From Symbiodinium natans (lineage: Eukaryota; Sar; Dinophyceae; Suessiales; Symbiodiniaceae): a stretch of 37,500 bases of DNA. The stretch is from NCBI GenBank assembly GCA_905221605.1, contig CAJNDS010000795.1:1-37500 (forward strand), in the 5' to 3' direction. Positions 27,476 through 36,844 of this stretch are shown piece by piece (within the stretch, counting starts at the first letter, position 1; each line of letters begins with the position of its first letter). The notes under the pieces were generated by a model. It searched no databases. It had not been told where the DNA came from and saw only the letters and a program-made list of their open reading frames with translations. A program made the position numbers and the translations under genes.

Positions 27476-28947
27476 ATGGCCGAGCAGTTGGCCGAGCCAT
27501 GGGACAAGAAGTTCGCGATTCTTGTCGCCCAGCTGTTCTTCTTTGCTTCTTTGAACTGGGTGGATTTTGTGACAGATATTATGGTCTTACTGCAGCTGTC
27601 CTGCATCACCAGCTCGAACATCAAACAGGAGTGCGAGTACGCCAACTTCACATGTGAGAGCGGCGTTTTTTGCTCTTATGCAAACATCACTCTCACTGAC
27701 CAGGATGAAGACAAGTGCGTGGTGCACGTTGCATGGTGTGTTCTCGGTGCAATTGTCCTGATTGTCTCTTCGATGGCCTCTGCCGTGGCCTACCGCGCTG
27801 CTCTCCGACTGGATTCATCGCGCAAGTCAATCTGGTTAGGCTTTTTTGCTGCCTTTTTTCAGATTGCACCCTTTCTGGATATTCTTCATGTTGTCCGGAC
27901 GCGAAAATTAGAAGAGAAGAAAAAGCAGCAGATGTTGCGCCGAGACTTGGTCCTCAAGTTAGCCGAGTCAGTGCCCCAGGCCATTTTACAGTCATACATT
28001 ATGTTTGCCTCAGCCACACATGTACAGCCACTGAATCTGCTGTCTGTGACCAGCTCGGTAAGCAGCGTCTCCCTCTCTCTCGCGCTGCAGCTGCCAAAGA
28101 TCACTCCGCACACTGGATCAGGCTCAGAAGCAAGCGATCAGCCACTGGCCCAGGTACCTTAGTAGCTGAATGAGTACACTTAACACTTTTTGGGATACTA
28201 TGCTCCCCTATAGAACTGAAAGTGTAAATTTTGGGGGGGCTTATGAACTCAACAACTAAGGTACAGACATACGGTGTGTGCACGGATGCGCAAGCAATCT
28301 CTGGTGAAGGTCTGGAGGCCGGCGATGCCGTGTCAGACCGTCCCGAAGCTCGAGAGGAGGATGTGAAGATCTCAATAGCTCCTCCAGTTTTATCGCCCTT
28401 CTCCCCCTTGCGTGACTTGGTGTTGTGCAAGTTCATGTTTTTCATATACTTGGCATCTGACCTGGTGTTACGGTGCGGAGCCTATGCAATGCTTCTGTCG
28501 CTCAGTCTTGCAACTTAGGAGCTGAATGAGTACACTTTGCACTTTTTGGTATACTCCAAAATCCCCTATAGACCTGAAAGCGTGCACTTGTTTTGGGGCT
28601 TATGAACTCAGCAGCTCAGGCAAGGGCTCTTGCAGAGAGAGGTGAAAGAGCCAAGCCTCGCAGGCCTCATTTGCATCCTGTCTCTTTCATTCCTGGTCGG
28701 CTTTGCCTACGCGTACGTGATGCCATTTGCAGGCGGCATGGGAAGTGCGGTGCTCTTCTTTCTGATTCTTCCAGCCTGGGTCCTGCCGGCAGTGCCGGTC
28801 GTTCTTACATTCGAGCGGCCATACCCATACCGAGACAAGGCAGCTTTCATGGCGGTCCGCGGTTTGGAATACCTAAGCTTTGGCGCCTTGGTCTGCACAG
28901 TTACGAAGTTACGAAGGTCCTTGCGTCGCAATGTTGGGATGAGCTAA
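27476..28947 (+). CDS. XK-related-like multi-pass membrane protein, three exons
   Basis: Exon 1 27476-28153, exon 2 28261 to about 28504-28509, exon 3 from about 28620-28636 to TAA at 28945-28947. The ATG at 27476 follows an in-frame TAG seven codons upstream. Exon 1 (226 residues) has hydrophobic segments near 13-41, 82-110, 118-140 and 163-181, a Cys-rich loop with NFT and NIT glycosylation sequons between the first two, and a basic stretch at 141-156. DFVTD near residue 30 and ESVPQAILQSYI near 164-175 resemble the D-x3-D and E-x2-PQ-x2-LQ-Y signatures I associate with XK/Xkr proteins, lipid scramblases of membranes; exon 2 FFIYLASDLVLRCGAYAMLL suits a following Xkr helix. Intron 1 (28154-28260) is GT-AG, phase 0. 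Intron 2 is unclear: exact removal of the element (GC-AG, 28510-28619) gives a frame one base off the hydrophobic one; GT-AG 28505-28624 or GC-AG 28510-28635 would restore it. Family assignment is by eye. Confidence 0.72.
28154..28157 (+). other. Target duplication GTAC serving as intron 1 donor
   Basis: CAG|GTAC; the second copy is 28261-28264, the first four bases of exon 2. Confidence 0.8.
28158..28260 (+). mobile_element. CTTAG-family introner forming intron 1
   Basis: 103 bp, beginning CTTAGTAGCTGAATGAGTAC and ending TTATGAACTCAACAACTAAG; the ends are imperfect inverted repeats. Flanked by GTAC on both sides. It is clearly homologous to 28514-28619 along most of its length (GAATGAGTACACTT, ACTTTTTGG, CCCCTATAGA, CTGAAAG, GGGGCTTATGAACTCA). 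Its terminal AAG is the acceptor. Confidence 0.88.
28514..28619 (+). mobile_element. CTTAG-family introner forming intron 2
   Basis: 106 bp, beginning CTTAGGAGCTGAATGAG and ending GAACTCAGCAGCTCAG. Flanked by GCAA at 28510-28513 and 28620-28623. The left GCAA would give a GC donor. TCTTGCA also occurs on both sides (28506-28512, 28628-28634), which complicates the exact borders. Confidence 0.86.
28901..28916 (+). other. 8-bp tandem duplication near the end of the XK-like frame
   Basis: TTACGAAG occurs twice in a row. The membrane-protein frame stops 10 codons later at 28945. The frame that lies 8 bp away stays open to 29013-29015 with protein-like sequence (VLASQCWDELKESSSRDVFV). An 8-bp slippage may thus have shortened the C terminus. 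Confidence 0.5.
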
Positions 28948-29015
28948 AGGAGAGTAGCAGTCGTGATGTGTTTGTGCTTGTTCCCTTCGCTCGCTCCGTA
29001 AGGGAGTTGCTATAG

Positions 29016-29476
29016 GCCGTGCAACATCGTGCTGCCACCGTTGATATCTCGTGACGGCGTGTTTCTTGCACTCGTGTGCAAGCACCCCCCACCCACCCAC
29101 CACCTGCGACGACTAGGGTGTAGGGGACTTGGGGCTACTTAAAGGTTCAGGGACTAAAGAAGGCTTAATTAGAAGTAAGGCAACTATACTTATAGCTACT
29201 TCGAGCCCCAAATAAGGTAATTACTTATCTCCCTCCTTGCTAAGTGCCCCGATCCCCCAAGTATGTTCTTCCCCAAGCAGCGTGTCAACATTAAGGGGTT
29301 CTAGCGTGCAGGGGTAGATAGATTACCCTAAGGGTCCAGGTACCTATAGGCCTGAAAAGGGTTCCCATGTGCAGCTTTAGGGCCCAAGTATATACTAAAC
29401 AGGTCGTGTAGCTATTTTTGGACTCGTGATTCACAGGTTCTGGCACGGAATTCCCCTGCGGCTGCAAGCTGATTGG
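29016..29476. other. Downstream intergenic sequence with hairpin elements
   Basis: No frame of interest. 29328-29410 is a diverged CTAAGG-family element (CCTAAGGGTCCAGGTACC at the left, GGGCCCAAGTATATAC near the right). 29129-29215 has CTTGGGGCT and a distant AGCCCCAA, a possible decayed foldback. Confidence 0.45.
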
Positions 29477-29535
29477 GTTTGGGTTTAGGCTTTAGGGTTT
29501 CGGGTTTAGGGTTTAGGGTTTGGGGGGGGGGGGGG
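29477..29535. repeat. TTTAGGG units and poly-G tract
   Basis: Short degenerate telomeric block ending in a run of about 14 G. Confidence 0.8.
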
Positions 29536-29924
29536 AAGCTGCAAAATCCAGTGGCATGTCTGTTCCTAGTGGGGAGTCCGCTCGATACCTCACGTGAGGT
29601 ACCTTGCTCGCTGTCAATGGGCGGACGTTCTGTGGGAAGCCACTAAGGTGGGAGACTCGGTAAAATCTAAGAAAATGTTCTCCTTATGTTGTGTCTAAGA
29701 GCAGGATGATGTTTAGGAATGTGTTCAAAGGATATTAAGGTTGCCTACGCCCAAAGCAAGAACCTTAAACCCAAAATTTTTATAAGGTTTTAGGGTTTAG
29801 TTTTTAGGGCTTGGGGTCCTTAAATCCAAAAAGGGCCGAGCTAGGAGACTCTGGCCTTCTTCGTGCTTCTGGGGCTCAATCTCGTGGCCTTGAAGTTGAG
29901 TCTCGGCACCTACAGCCCAGGGCT

Positions 29925-29995
29925 TCGGGTTTAGGGTTTAGGGTTTAGGGTTTAAGGTTTAGGGTTTAGGGTTTAGGGTTTAGGGTTTAGGGTTC
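29925..29995. repeat. TTTAGGG block
   Basis: Ten units, nearly perfect. Confidence 0.9.
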
Positions 29996-30539
29996 CGGTT
30001 TTTGGCCTCCTGCAACAAGGCCTCTTCTGCAAAACCCTACCCCAATATTCCGTTTCCTGGTGTTTGCAGGGCCCAAGAGCCTCAGGCCAAACCCTAAACC
30101 TTCCTAGCCGAATTAATACATATAACGGTCGCAACTACGTAGATAAGCAAGGAAACAGAAACCTGTCGCCATTAGATAAGCACGGAAACAAGTATCAACA
30201 ACATAAACAAATACAAAAGTGTGTGTGTATGTATCTATATATATATATATATTTATGTGTTTATATATATACATATATATATATATCTATCGATATATAT
30301 ATATATATCTATATATATACATATATATATATATGCTACCCCCCCCCCCCAGCGACCTACCCTTTTTAGGCCTTTTTAGGCCTTTTTAACAAAAAACAAC
30401 AAACAAGGCCCAAAAGTCGCGTAGTTAATCACCGGGTAATGAAGGACAGTTCCTACCTCACAGACCCCGATAAGCCAGCATTGGAAGAATCTACATTTTG
30501 AATCTGAAGCGGACAATGCTGTTTTTAGATGTTTACATC

Positions 30540-31320
30540 AGTGTTTTTCTATGCAAATTGCGCTTTTTAAGGGGCAATTAATGTTTTGTTGAGCAACTAA
30601 TTTATTTATACAATTGTGTTTGTACGAGGCAAAGTATTACTCAAATAGTGAAACATTTTTCTTGGTTCTATGCGAACTTAGCTACTAGAGTAATTGTTAA
30701 GCAAAGAGCCCAATTTGACTCGAGTGAATACCACTTAAAGGAGCATACTCAACCAAGATACGAAATAGACACCATTCTCTACCAAAATATGGCAAAGTGT
30801 GGGTTTAAAGTGCAAATACTGTATTTATACAATTGTGCTTGTACTAGGCAAAGTATGCTCTCTGAAAAGTCCACTGAAATACCTTATGTTTACATATTCA
30901 TGAATCGTTTTTATTTTTGAAATAATCATTTTATGCGAAATTAGCTACTAGAGTAATTATTAAGCAAATAGCCCAATTTGACTCAAGTGAATACCATTTA
31001 AAGGACCATACTCAACCAAAATACGAAAGAAGCACCATATTCAACCAAAATATGGCAAAGTGTGGTTTAAAGGGCAAATAGTGCTTTGTTGAGCAACTAA
31101 TGCATTGAAACAGTTGTGTTTATACCAGGCAAAGTATTATTGAAATACTATCTGCAAAGTCATATGAAACACCTTATGTTTACATATTCATGAACAATTT
31201 TTTTTGAGGGGTTCATTCTATGCGAATTTAACTACTTAAGCAAATAGCCCAATCTGACTCAAGTGAATACTATTTAGAGGACCATACTCAACCAAATACG
31301 AAATAAACACTTGCGGAAGT
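30540..31320. repeat. Diverged AT-rich tandem repeat, about 265-290 bp period
   Basis: TGCGAAHTTAGCTACTAGAG followed by CCCAATTTGACTCRAGTGAA recurs with starts near 30671, 30934 and 31221, and a partial copy begins at 31813. TGTTGAGCAACTAAT and AGGCAAAGTAT also recur. Copies are interrupted by small indels. Frames here are open only by accident of AT-rich repeat. Confidence 0.82.
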
Positions 31321-31560
31321 GGAAACGGTTCTACCTACATACCAATGAGACAAAGATTGCTGAAGTATTCACTAAAGACCACTTGTATACTATGTCTGAA
31401 AAGCACAATTTGCATAAGCAAGCTTAAAAATGCACAATAATGGAAATCGGTTTTACTTACATAACGATGAAACAAAGATGTCTGAAGTATTCAATAAAGA
31501 CCACATATATACTATGCTTGAAAAACGCAACTTGCACAATCAGGCTTAAAAAATGCACAA
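31321..31560. repeat. Second AT-rich tandem repeat, 121-bp period
   Basis: GGAAAYSGTTYTACYTACAT begins at 31321 and 31442, and CTGAAGTATTCANTAAAGAC also repeats. A further diverged copy lies at about 31897-32003, separated by copies of the first family. Confidence 0.82.
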
Positions 31561-32033
31561 GAATCCTAGAAAAGTACTTAGTGAAGGCCATACCACAAGC
31601 AAATTCACAAATACGTAAAAACATCCAAAAGCGCAAGCTTTTCAGGAGAATCTCTGGTGAAGTTTGGATTATAGGGTTTTGGGGTATCCCTGGACGAGTA
31701 GGAATCACTTTTTAAGCAAACAATTCTAAGCAAGAAATGCTTTTTCCCAAGACAAGTATTGCAAATGCTGCTTCTAGATAATTAATCGCATTTACCAGGC
31801 AAATATTATCCATGCGAATTTAGCTACCAGAGCACCAAGTAATGGCTGAATAAGGTCTACTACACTTGAGTACAACCAAAAGATGCACTAAACACTAGCG
31901 GCTCTACTTACATAATAACGAAACAAATAGTTCTGAAGCACTAGAAAGACTACTTGTATACTATTTTTGAAAAGCACAATTAGCATAAGCACACTTAAAA
32001 ATGAGTAGTTGTTGCCTCGTGACCGTGAAGGCG

Positions 32034-32305
32034 AACCAAAAAGCCAAAATACCAAAACCAAAAAACCAAAAATGCCAAAACCAAAAAAACCAAAAACACC
32101 AAAACCAAAAAAGCCAAAAATACCCAAAAAAAAAAAAAAAATTCTGGGACTCTTGGAGAAGCCTCATAGGGATTTCCTGAGAGTCCCGGAAAATTGTTTT
32201 TTTTGGTATTTGTGTTTTTTTTGGTTTTTTTGGTTTTGGTTTTTTTGCTTTTTTTGGTTTTGGTTTTTTGGTTTTTTTGGTTTTGGTGTTTTTGGTTTTT
32301 TCTAC
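32034..32305. repeat. Large A/T hairpin of CCAAAA and TTTTGG runs
   Basis: The left arm (about 32034-32155) repeats CCAAAA words and ends TGGGACTCT; the right arm (about 32181-32305) starts AGAGTCCC and repeats TTTTGG words. The arms are near-complementary over more than 100 bp with a loop of about 30 bases. Confidence 0.88.
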
Positions 32306-32442
32306 TGTCCCGTGTATGCGATTTTAGTTGTATTTTAGTCTACGCCCTAGGAAATACGCTATATTGCACACCGAGTTTGCTTGCAGTGCAGCTGTGACTT
32401 GAGACAAGGCGAAAAAGGGTAGGTCACTGGGGGGGGGGGGTA

Positions 32443-32487
<45 letters not shown>

Positions 32488-32711
32488 TATATACATATAT
32501 ACAGATATATACACATATATATGCATATATATATATATATATATATAGATACACATATATGTAAGCGATGAAGAGAGCCTTGATGCCTGGGCCAGTGTAG
32601 ATAGCCGACAAGCGTCGAGGTACGGAGCAATGCACTACAGCGAAGGCTTGCAGCAGATGCGCCTGAGCTGGCTTTTGGGGCTAGGAGAGTGCCTTCGGTT
32701 TGAGAAACCGG

Positions 32712-32797
32712 CAGCAAGGCTTAGGGTTTAGGGTTTAGGGTTTAGGGTTTAGGGTTTAGGGTTTAGGGTTTAGGGTTTAGGGCTACCAGCAAGGCTT
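32712..32797. repeat. TTTAGGG block between 11-bp direct repeats
   Basis: CAGCAAGGCTT at 32712-32722 is repeated exactly at 32787-32797; both are followed by TNGGG. Between them are 64 bp of nearly perfect TTTAGGG units. Interpreted as insertion with target duplication. Confidence 0.85.
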
Positions 32798-32945
32798 CGG
32801 GAGTGTGGCTAAGATACACTGCGGAACACCGAGGCTTCAGACACTAGAGGCCCGGGTGCGTTTTCTCGTCACCTTCTCCTGTGGTGGTCTCTGTGCCTCA
32901 ATGGGACTTGATACGGAGTGAGCACTCGTGAGGGAAGGTGGAAGG

Positions 32946-33092
32946 TACTTGGAGGTTCATGATACTTATTAACCAGTTATATCTGTACTCACAACCCGCT
33001 TATGAGGCCTTAAGTGCCTTAATAAGGTTAATTATACGTGGGTTATAAGTACAGTTATCATTGGTTTACTATGTACGATGAACCTCCAAGTA
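32946..33092. mobile_element. 147-bp TIR element, TACTTGGAGGTTCAT ends
   Basis: TACTTGGAGGTTCATGATAC at the left pairs with the complement of the right end (ATGAACCTCCAAGTA), and the homology extends about 50 bp inward (CTGTACT, AACCC). No convincing target duplication. Termini CTTGG...CCAAG resemble the element at 26180-26276. Confidence 0.75.
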
Positions 33093-33591
33093 GAGGGCGT
33101 AGAGGTTCACCTTCTGTACAAAGAGCGGCCCACCTAGGCCAGACTTCCCAGTAGTACCCTTATCTTGGGATGCTCCCCCTGAACACTAAGAGTCCTGAGT
33201 AGGGTTATAGTACCCGGTATTCTATATTAAGGACTGTTAGTATAAGGGTGCAACATCCCAACCCTTATGTGTTTCCCTTCTACAGCTTGCGGTTTGAGCA
33301 GCACATAGCAGCCGCGGCTGCAATGCTTGCAGAAAATGCAAGACACGTGCTCGACACAAGAGCGATGAGCACCTTTCAATAAAGCTTATGAAGCCCCTTT
33401 CCGTTTTGACCCCGAACCCTAAAGCCCAAAACGCTCGAGCCCCAAAGCCCGGAAGATCTTTAAGTCGTTCTTGTGTGTCTGATGCCTTGAAACTGGCGAC
33501 TGCCAGCTCGGGCAGGCCTTCCTTCAAGGGGACGACTGGCGGAACGTGACCGGGTTAAGGGCTTTGATCTTGTGCAAGGTTTGGGCGCTCG
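33093..33591. other. Unique sequence, no clear gene
   Basis: A minus-strand frame (33237-33527) is open for 96 codons (SFKASDTQERLKDLPGFGAR within it). It has no recognised family and no strong splice or start context. Confidence 0.3.
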
Positions 33592-33718
33592 CAGGGTTTA
33601 GGGTTTAGGGTTTAGGGTTTAGGGTTTAGGGTTTAGGGTTTAGGGGTTTAGGGTTTAGGGTTTAGGGTTTAGGGTTTAGGGTTTAGGGTTTAGGGTTTAG
33701 GGTTTAGGGTTTAGGGTT
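33592..33718. repeat. Long TTTAGGG block
   Basis: About 18 units with a single extra-G variant. Confidence 0.93.
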
Positions 33719-33746
33719 AGCTCCAAAAGACGTCTTTGCTGTTTAG

Positions 33747-33818
33747 CCTTGGCTCTGCCAGCGCATTCAGCAGGAAAAGCGAGTGCTGCAGTTTTCCCGC
33801 AACCCGGGGCACCGTTGA
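33747..33818 (+). other. Exon-like open frame
   Basis: After GCTGTTTAG the frame reads PWLCQRIQQEKRVLQFSRNP then GHR and TGA. Charged, protein-like composition. 23 codons, so only suggestive. Confidence 0.28.
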
Positions 33819-33856
33819 GCTTTCAAGCAGTTCTTGGCGTTTCTTCTGGGTTTCAG

Positions 33857-33948
33857 GGTTAGGGTTTAGGGTTTAGGGTTTAGGGTTTAGGGTTTAGGGT
33901 TTAGTAGGGTTTAGGGTTTAGGGTTTAGGGTTTAGGGTTTAGGGTTCG
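33857..33948. repeat. TTTAGGG block
   Basis: About 13 units with one TTTAGTAGGG junction. Confidence 0.9.
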
Positions 33949-34028
33949 GGGAGTATGGTTAAGGGGGAGGCAAGCCCAAAGCCCATCACTGCATCCCCAT
34001 CCAGCTTGCAGGAACCTAGTAAGCTCCA

Positions 34029-34107
34029 CCTCTAGTCTCAGTAACCCTAAACCCTAAACCCTAAACCCTAAACCCTAAACCCTAAACCCTAAACCCTCTA
34101 TTGTCAG
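34029..34107. repeat. CCCTAAA block between imperfect 13-bp direct repeats
   Basis: CCTCTAGTCTCAG (34029-34041) and CCTCTATTGTCAG (34095-34107) match at 11 of 13 positions and flank about 53 bp of CCCTAAA units. Confidence 0.7.
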
Positions 34108-34180
34108 CACTCTCGCGGAAGGCAAAGCATGAAGGTAGTGTGAGCCCTTAGCGTCTATGAGGGTATGGCGTTTACTTTCC

Positions 34181-34282
34181 CCTATACCCTAAGCCCTAAA
34201 CCCTAAACCCTAAACCCTAAACCCTAAACCCTAAACCCTAAACCCTAGACCCTAAACCCTAAACCCTAAACCCTAAACCCTG
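34181..34282. repeat. CCCTAAA block
   Basis: About 14 units. Confidence 0.9.
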
Positions 34283-34620
34283 TAAATCCTGTAATCCCTC
34301 GAGCTTTGAGCCCTGAAGTCTATTAGCGCCTACAGCTCTGGCTCCTCAAATTTAGGCCTTTTGAGTAACCCCCCAACCCTACACCCCAAACAAACCCTAA
34401 ACCCCGAAACCACCCCAAAACACGCAAAACACAAAATGCCATTCAAAAAAGAAGCAAACCTAAAGCCCCAAACCCCAAAAGCCTAAACCAAAGTAACTCT
34501 GTCCTACACACCGAAAACGCCAGCACTAAACCTCGACCCTACAAATCTAAGCCCTAGGCCCTACACCCCCCAAACCCCTCCAAATCCAAAGCTTTAATCT
34601 CCTAGCCCTAAGCCCCAAAC
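34283..34620. other. Decayed C-rich telomeric-like sequence
   Basis: Frequent AACCC/CCCTA words without regular spacing. No gene seen. Confidence 0.55.
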
Positions 34621-34730
34621 CCCGAGCCCTGCAACCAGAACCCTAAACCCTAATCCCTGAACCCTTAAACCCTAAACCCTAGCCCTAAATTCTAAACCCT
34701 AAACCCTAAACCCTAAACCCTAAACCCTAC
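34621..34730. repeat. CCCTAAA block
   Basis: Degenerate at the left, nearly perfect at the right. The island to its right (34739-34805) has an open frame (STQASLVASFGAASGRSGDQ) after AACCCAG. Confidence 0.85.
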
Positions 34731-34805
34731 ACATCAACCCAGGCGTCCTTGGTCGCCTCATTTGGCGCTGCCTCGGGTCGCAGTGGGGATCAGGCGCTCC
34801 TTGGG

Positions 34806-34925
34806 TGCAGGGTTTAGGGTTTAGGGTTTAGGGTTTAGGGTTTAGGGTTTAGGGTTTAGGATTCAGGGTTTAGGGCTAGGGTTCGGGGCTTAGAGTTTAG
34901 GGGTTAGAGTTTTAGGGTTAACAGG
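34806..34925. repeat. TTTAGGG block
   Basis: Eight perfect units, then degenerate ones. Further decayed GGGTT-type words continue to about 35200. Confidence 0.85.
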
Positions 34926-35199
34926 GTTCTGCTGTTGGGCAGGGTTATGCTGTTGGGCGACATAGGTTGAAGGAGTTAGTAGGGTTCTACCTTTCAGGGC
35001 TGAGGGTGCAGAAGGTTTTTGCAGGGCTTAGGGTTGAGAGGGTTCATAGGGTTAACAGGGTTGACAGGATGTTTTTGGGTATGTTGTTTAGCTGAAATGG
35101 TTAAGGGTTTCTTTCTTAGTATTGAAAGGGTTGGTAAAGTGACAGGGTTATTGGGGGTAAGGGTGCAGGGTTGAAAAGGCCGCGATTTAGGGTTTATAC

Positions 35200-35627
35200 G
35201 GTAGAGATTTCAAGAATGTTTACGCGGAGCTACATCGAGGTTCAGTCCTCGGCAATACTGGCCATAAACTGAACAAAGAAACGGTTGTGATGAGGCCGCC
35301 CCCTCAGTAAATCCTAAACCCTAAACGCTTTAGGGTCCCTACTAGAAGCTTGTACTTATGGTACCAAAGGGACCATCATTTTGAGGGGCTTAGTGTGTTT
35401 TTGGGTTTTGCCTCCACAGGGCGGCGTATTCCGGAGGTGCACGCACAAGCACAGAGTTTTGGAGTTTCGGGGTGTAGGGTTGCAGGGTTTATGGTTTGCG
35501 GTGAATCCCCCCGCCACATGGCAGACTTTGAAACGAGAGCGTGCATCGTTCGGCCACAAACCCTGGACCCTAAACCCGAAATTCAAACTGCAGTGGAGGA
35601 CTTCTAGGGCTTCGGAACCCGAAGTGA
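35200..35627. other. Unique sequence with overlapping open frames
   Basis: Two plus-strand frames and one minus-strand frame of 75-95 codons overlap here (35350-35674). None has a recognised family; they run into telomeric sequence at the right and are probably chance. Confidence 0.35.
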
Positions 35628-35735
35628 ACCCAACCCTAAACCCTAAGCCCTTAGCCCTAAACTCTAAACCCTAAGCCCTGAACCCTAAACCCTAAACCCC
35701 AAACCCTAAACACTGAACCCTAAATCCTAAACCCC
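35628..35735. repeat. Degenerate CCCTAAA block
   Basis: C-rich units with CCCTTAG and CCCCAAA variants. Confidence 0.8.
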
Positions 35736-36017
35736 AAACCCCCCAACCCGCACGCTGGGTGCCGCAGGGGCATCCGGAGCAGACGTCAGCGCCGAGTTGT
35801 GACGCTGCACGGCCGGAGAGTCGCGCATGCTTGGGATATCCGAGTCATCATGTACCTAAGGCTCAGCTTTAGGTGCAGGGTTTAGGGTTTAGGGTTTAGG
35901 GGTTTAGGGTTTTAAGGCCGAAGTATATACGATACAGGCACGTGGATCCTTAGGGAGATGGGGGTTTTGGGGGTTTTACGGATTGGGGGTCTAGGGCTTT
36001 CACGCGTTTGGGGCACT

Positions 36018-36160
36018 GAGCCCTAAACCCTAAACCCTAAACCCTAAACCCTAAACCCTAAACCCTAAACCCTAAACCCTAAACCCTAAACCCTAAACCC
36101 TAAACCCTAAACCCTAAACCCTAAACCCTAAACCCTAAACCCTAACTAAACCCTAAATTT
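36018..36160. repeat. Long CCCTAAA block
   Basis: About 18 nearly perfect units. Confidence 0.93.
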
Positions 36161-36353
36161 GGTTTTGGTTGAAGGCTTCTTCGGGGGGAGTCTTGGGCCG
36201 CCTCTTAAGGGTTTAAGGTTGTAGGGTTAAGGGTTTGAAGGTTTGGGGTATAAGGTTTAAGTGAAGGGTTGAACGTCTTAAGTTAAGGGTTTAGAAACTT
36301 TCGGGGTTTAGGGTTGAGGGGTAGGCTGCCATTGGGTTAAGGGTTTGTGCTTA

Positions 36354-36427
36354 CCCTAAACCCTAAACCCTAAACCCTAAACCCTAAACCCTAAACCCTA
36401 AACCCTAAACCCTAAACCCTAAACCCC
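36354..36427. repeat. CCCTAAA block
   Basis: About ten units. The sequences following this block and the previous one are alike (AATTGGTTT and ATTTGGTTTTGG, then GGCTTC), hinting at a shared junction. Confidence 0.9.
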
Positions 36428-36534
36428 AAAATTGGTTTAGTTTTTGCGGCTTCGGCCCGCCTTTCCTTGCTTTGCGGCCTGAGCTGTACTCCATACTTCC
36501 TTCGTCCTCGACATCCCGAGATCCCAAGAATTTA

Positions 36535-36830
36535 GAGTTTAGGGTTTATAAGGTTCTAGGGTTCTAGGGTTCTAGAGTTCTAGGGTTCTAGGGTTCTAGG
36601 GTTCTAGGGTTTAGGGTTTAGGGTGTAGGGCTTAGGAGTCTAGGGCTTAGGGCTCAGGGCTTAGGGCTTAGGGCTTAGGGCTTAGGGCTTAGGGCTTAGG
36701 GCTTAGTAGGGCTTAGGGCTTAGTAGGGCTTAGTAGGGCTTAGTAGGGCTTAGTAGGGCTTAGTAGGGCTTAGGGGGGCTTAGGGGGGCTTAGGGGGGCT
36801 TAGGGCTTAGGGCTTAGGGCTTAGGGAACC
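36535..36830. repeat. Successively homogenised telomeric variant arrays
   Basis: In order: about seven TTCTAGGG units, a run of CTTAGGG units, about six copies of the 10-mer GGGCTTAGTA, three copies of GGGGGGCTTA, and CTTAGGG again. Each variant is clustered, which indicates local tandem amplification rather than direct telomerase copying. Confidence 0.93.
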
Positions 36831-36844
36831 CTGAACCCCCTAGG

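Larger units (their letters stand above)
30230..32570. mobile_element. AT-rich block bounded by inverted (AT)n/poly-C modules
   Basis: At the left, a TA-rich microsatellite (about 30235-30333) is followed by GCTAC, poly-C, CAGCGACCTACCCTTTTT. At the right, AAAAAGGGTAGGTCACTG, poly-G and GTACC are followed by a TA-rich microsatellite (about 32443-32545). The two modules are inverted copies. The roughly 2 kb between them is AT-rich and contains no telomeric repeat, no clear gene and several diverged tandem repeats. It could be a non-autonomous element or a foreign AT-rich insertion. Confidence 0.6.

Noticed and set aside
27715-28173. Overlapping 152-codon frame in the XK-like exon
   Set aside because: Cys/Arg-rich shadow of the hydrophobic frame, which has the family-like motifs and matching splice sites.
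30064-30369. Plus-strand frame of 101 codons
   Set aside because: Mostly Y/I/L runs from the (AT)n microsatellite.
32009-32397. K/P-rich and F/W-rich frames
   Set aside because: They are the two arms of the CCAAAA/TTTTGG hairpin.
32324-32717. Y/I-rich minus-strand frames
   Set aside because: Derived from the (AT)n microsatellite at 32443-32545.
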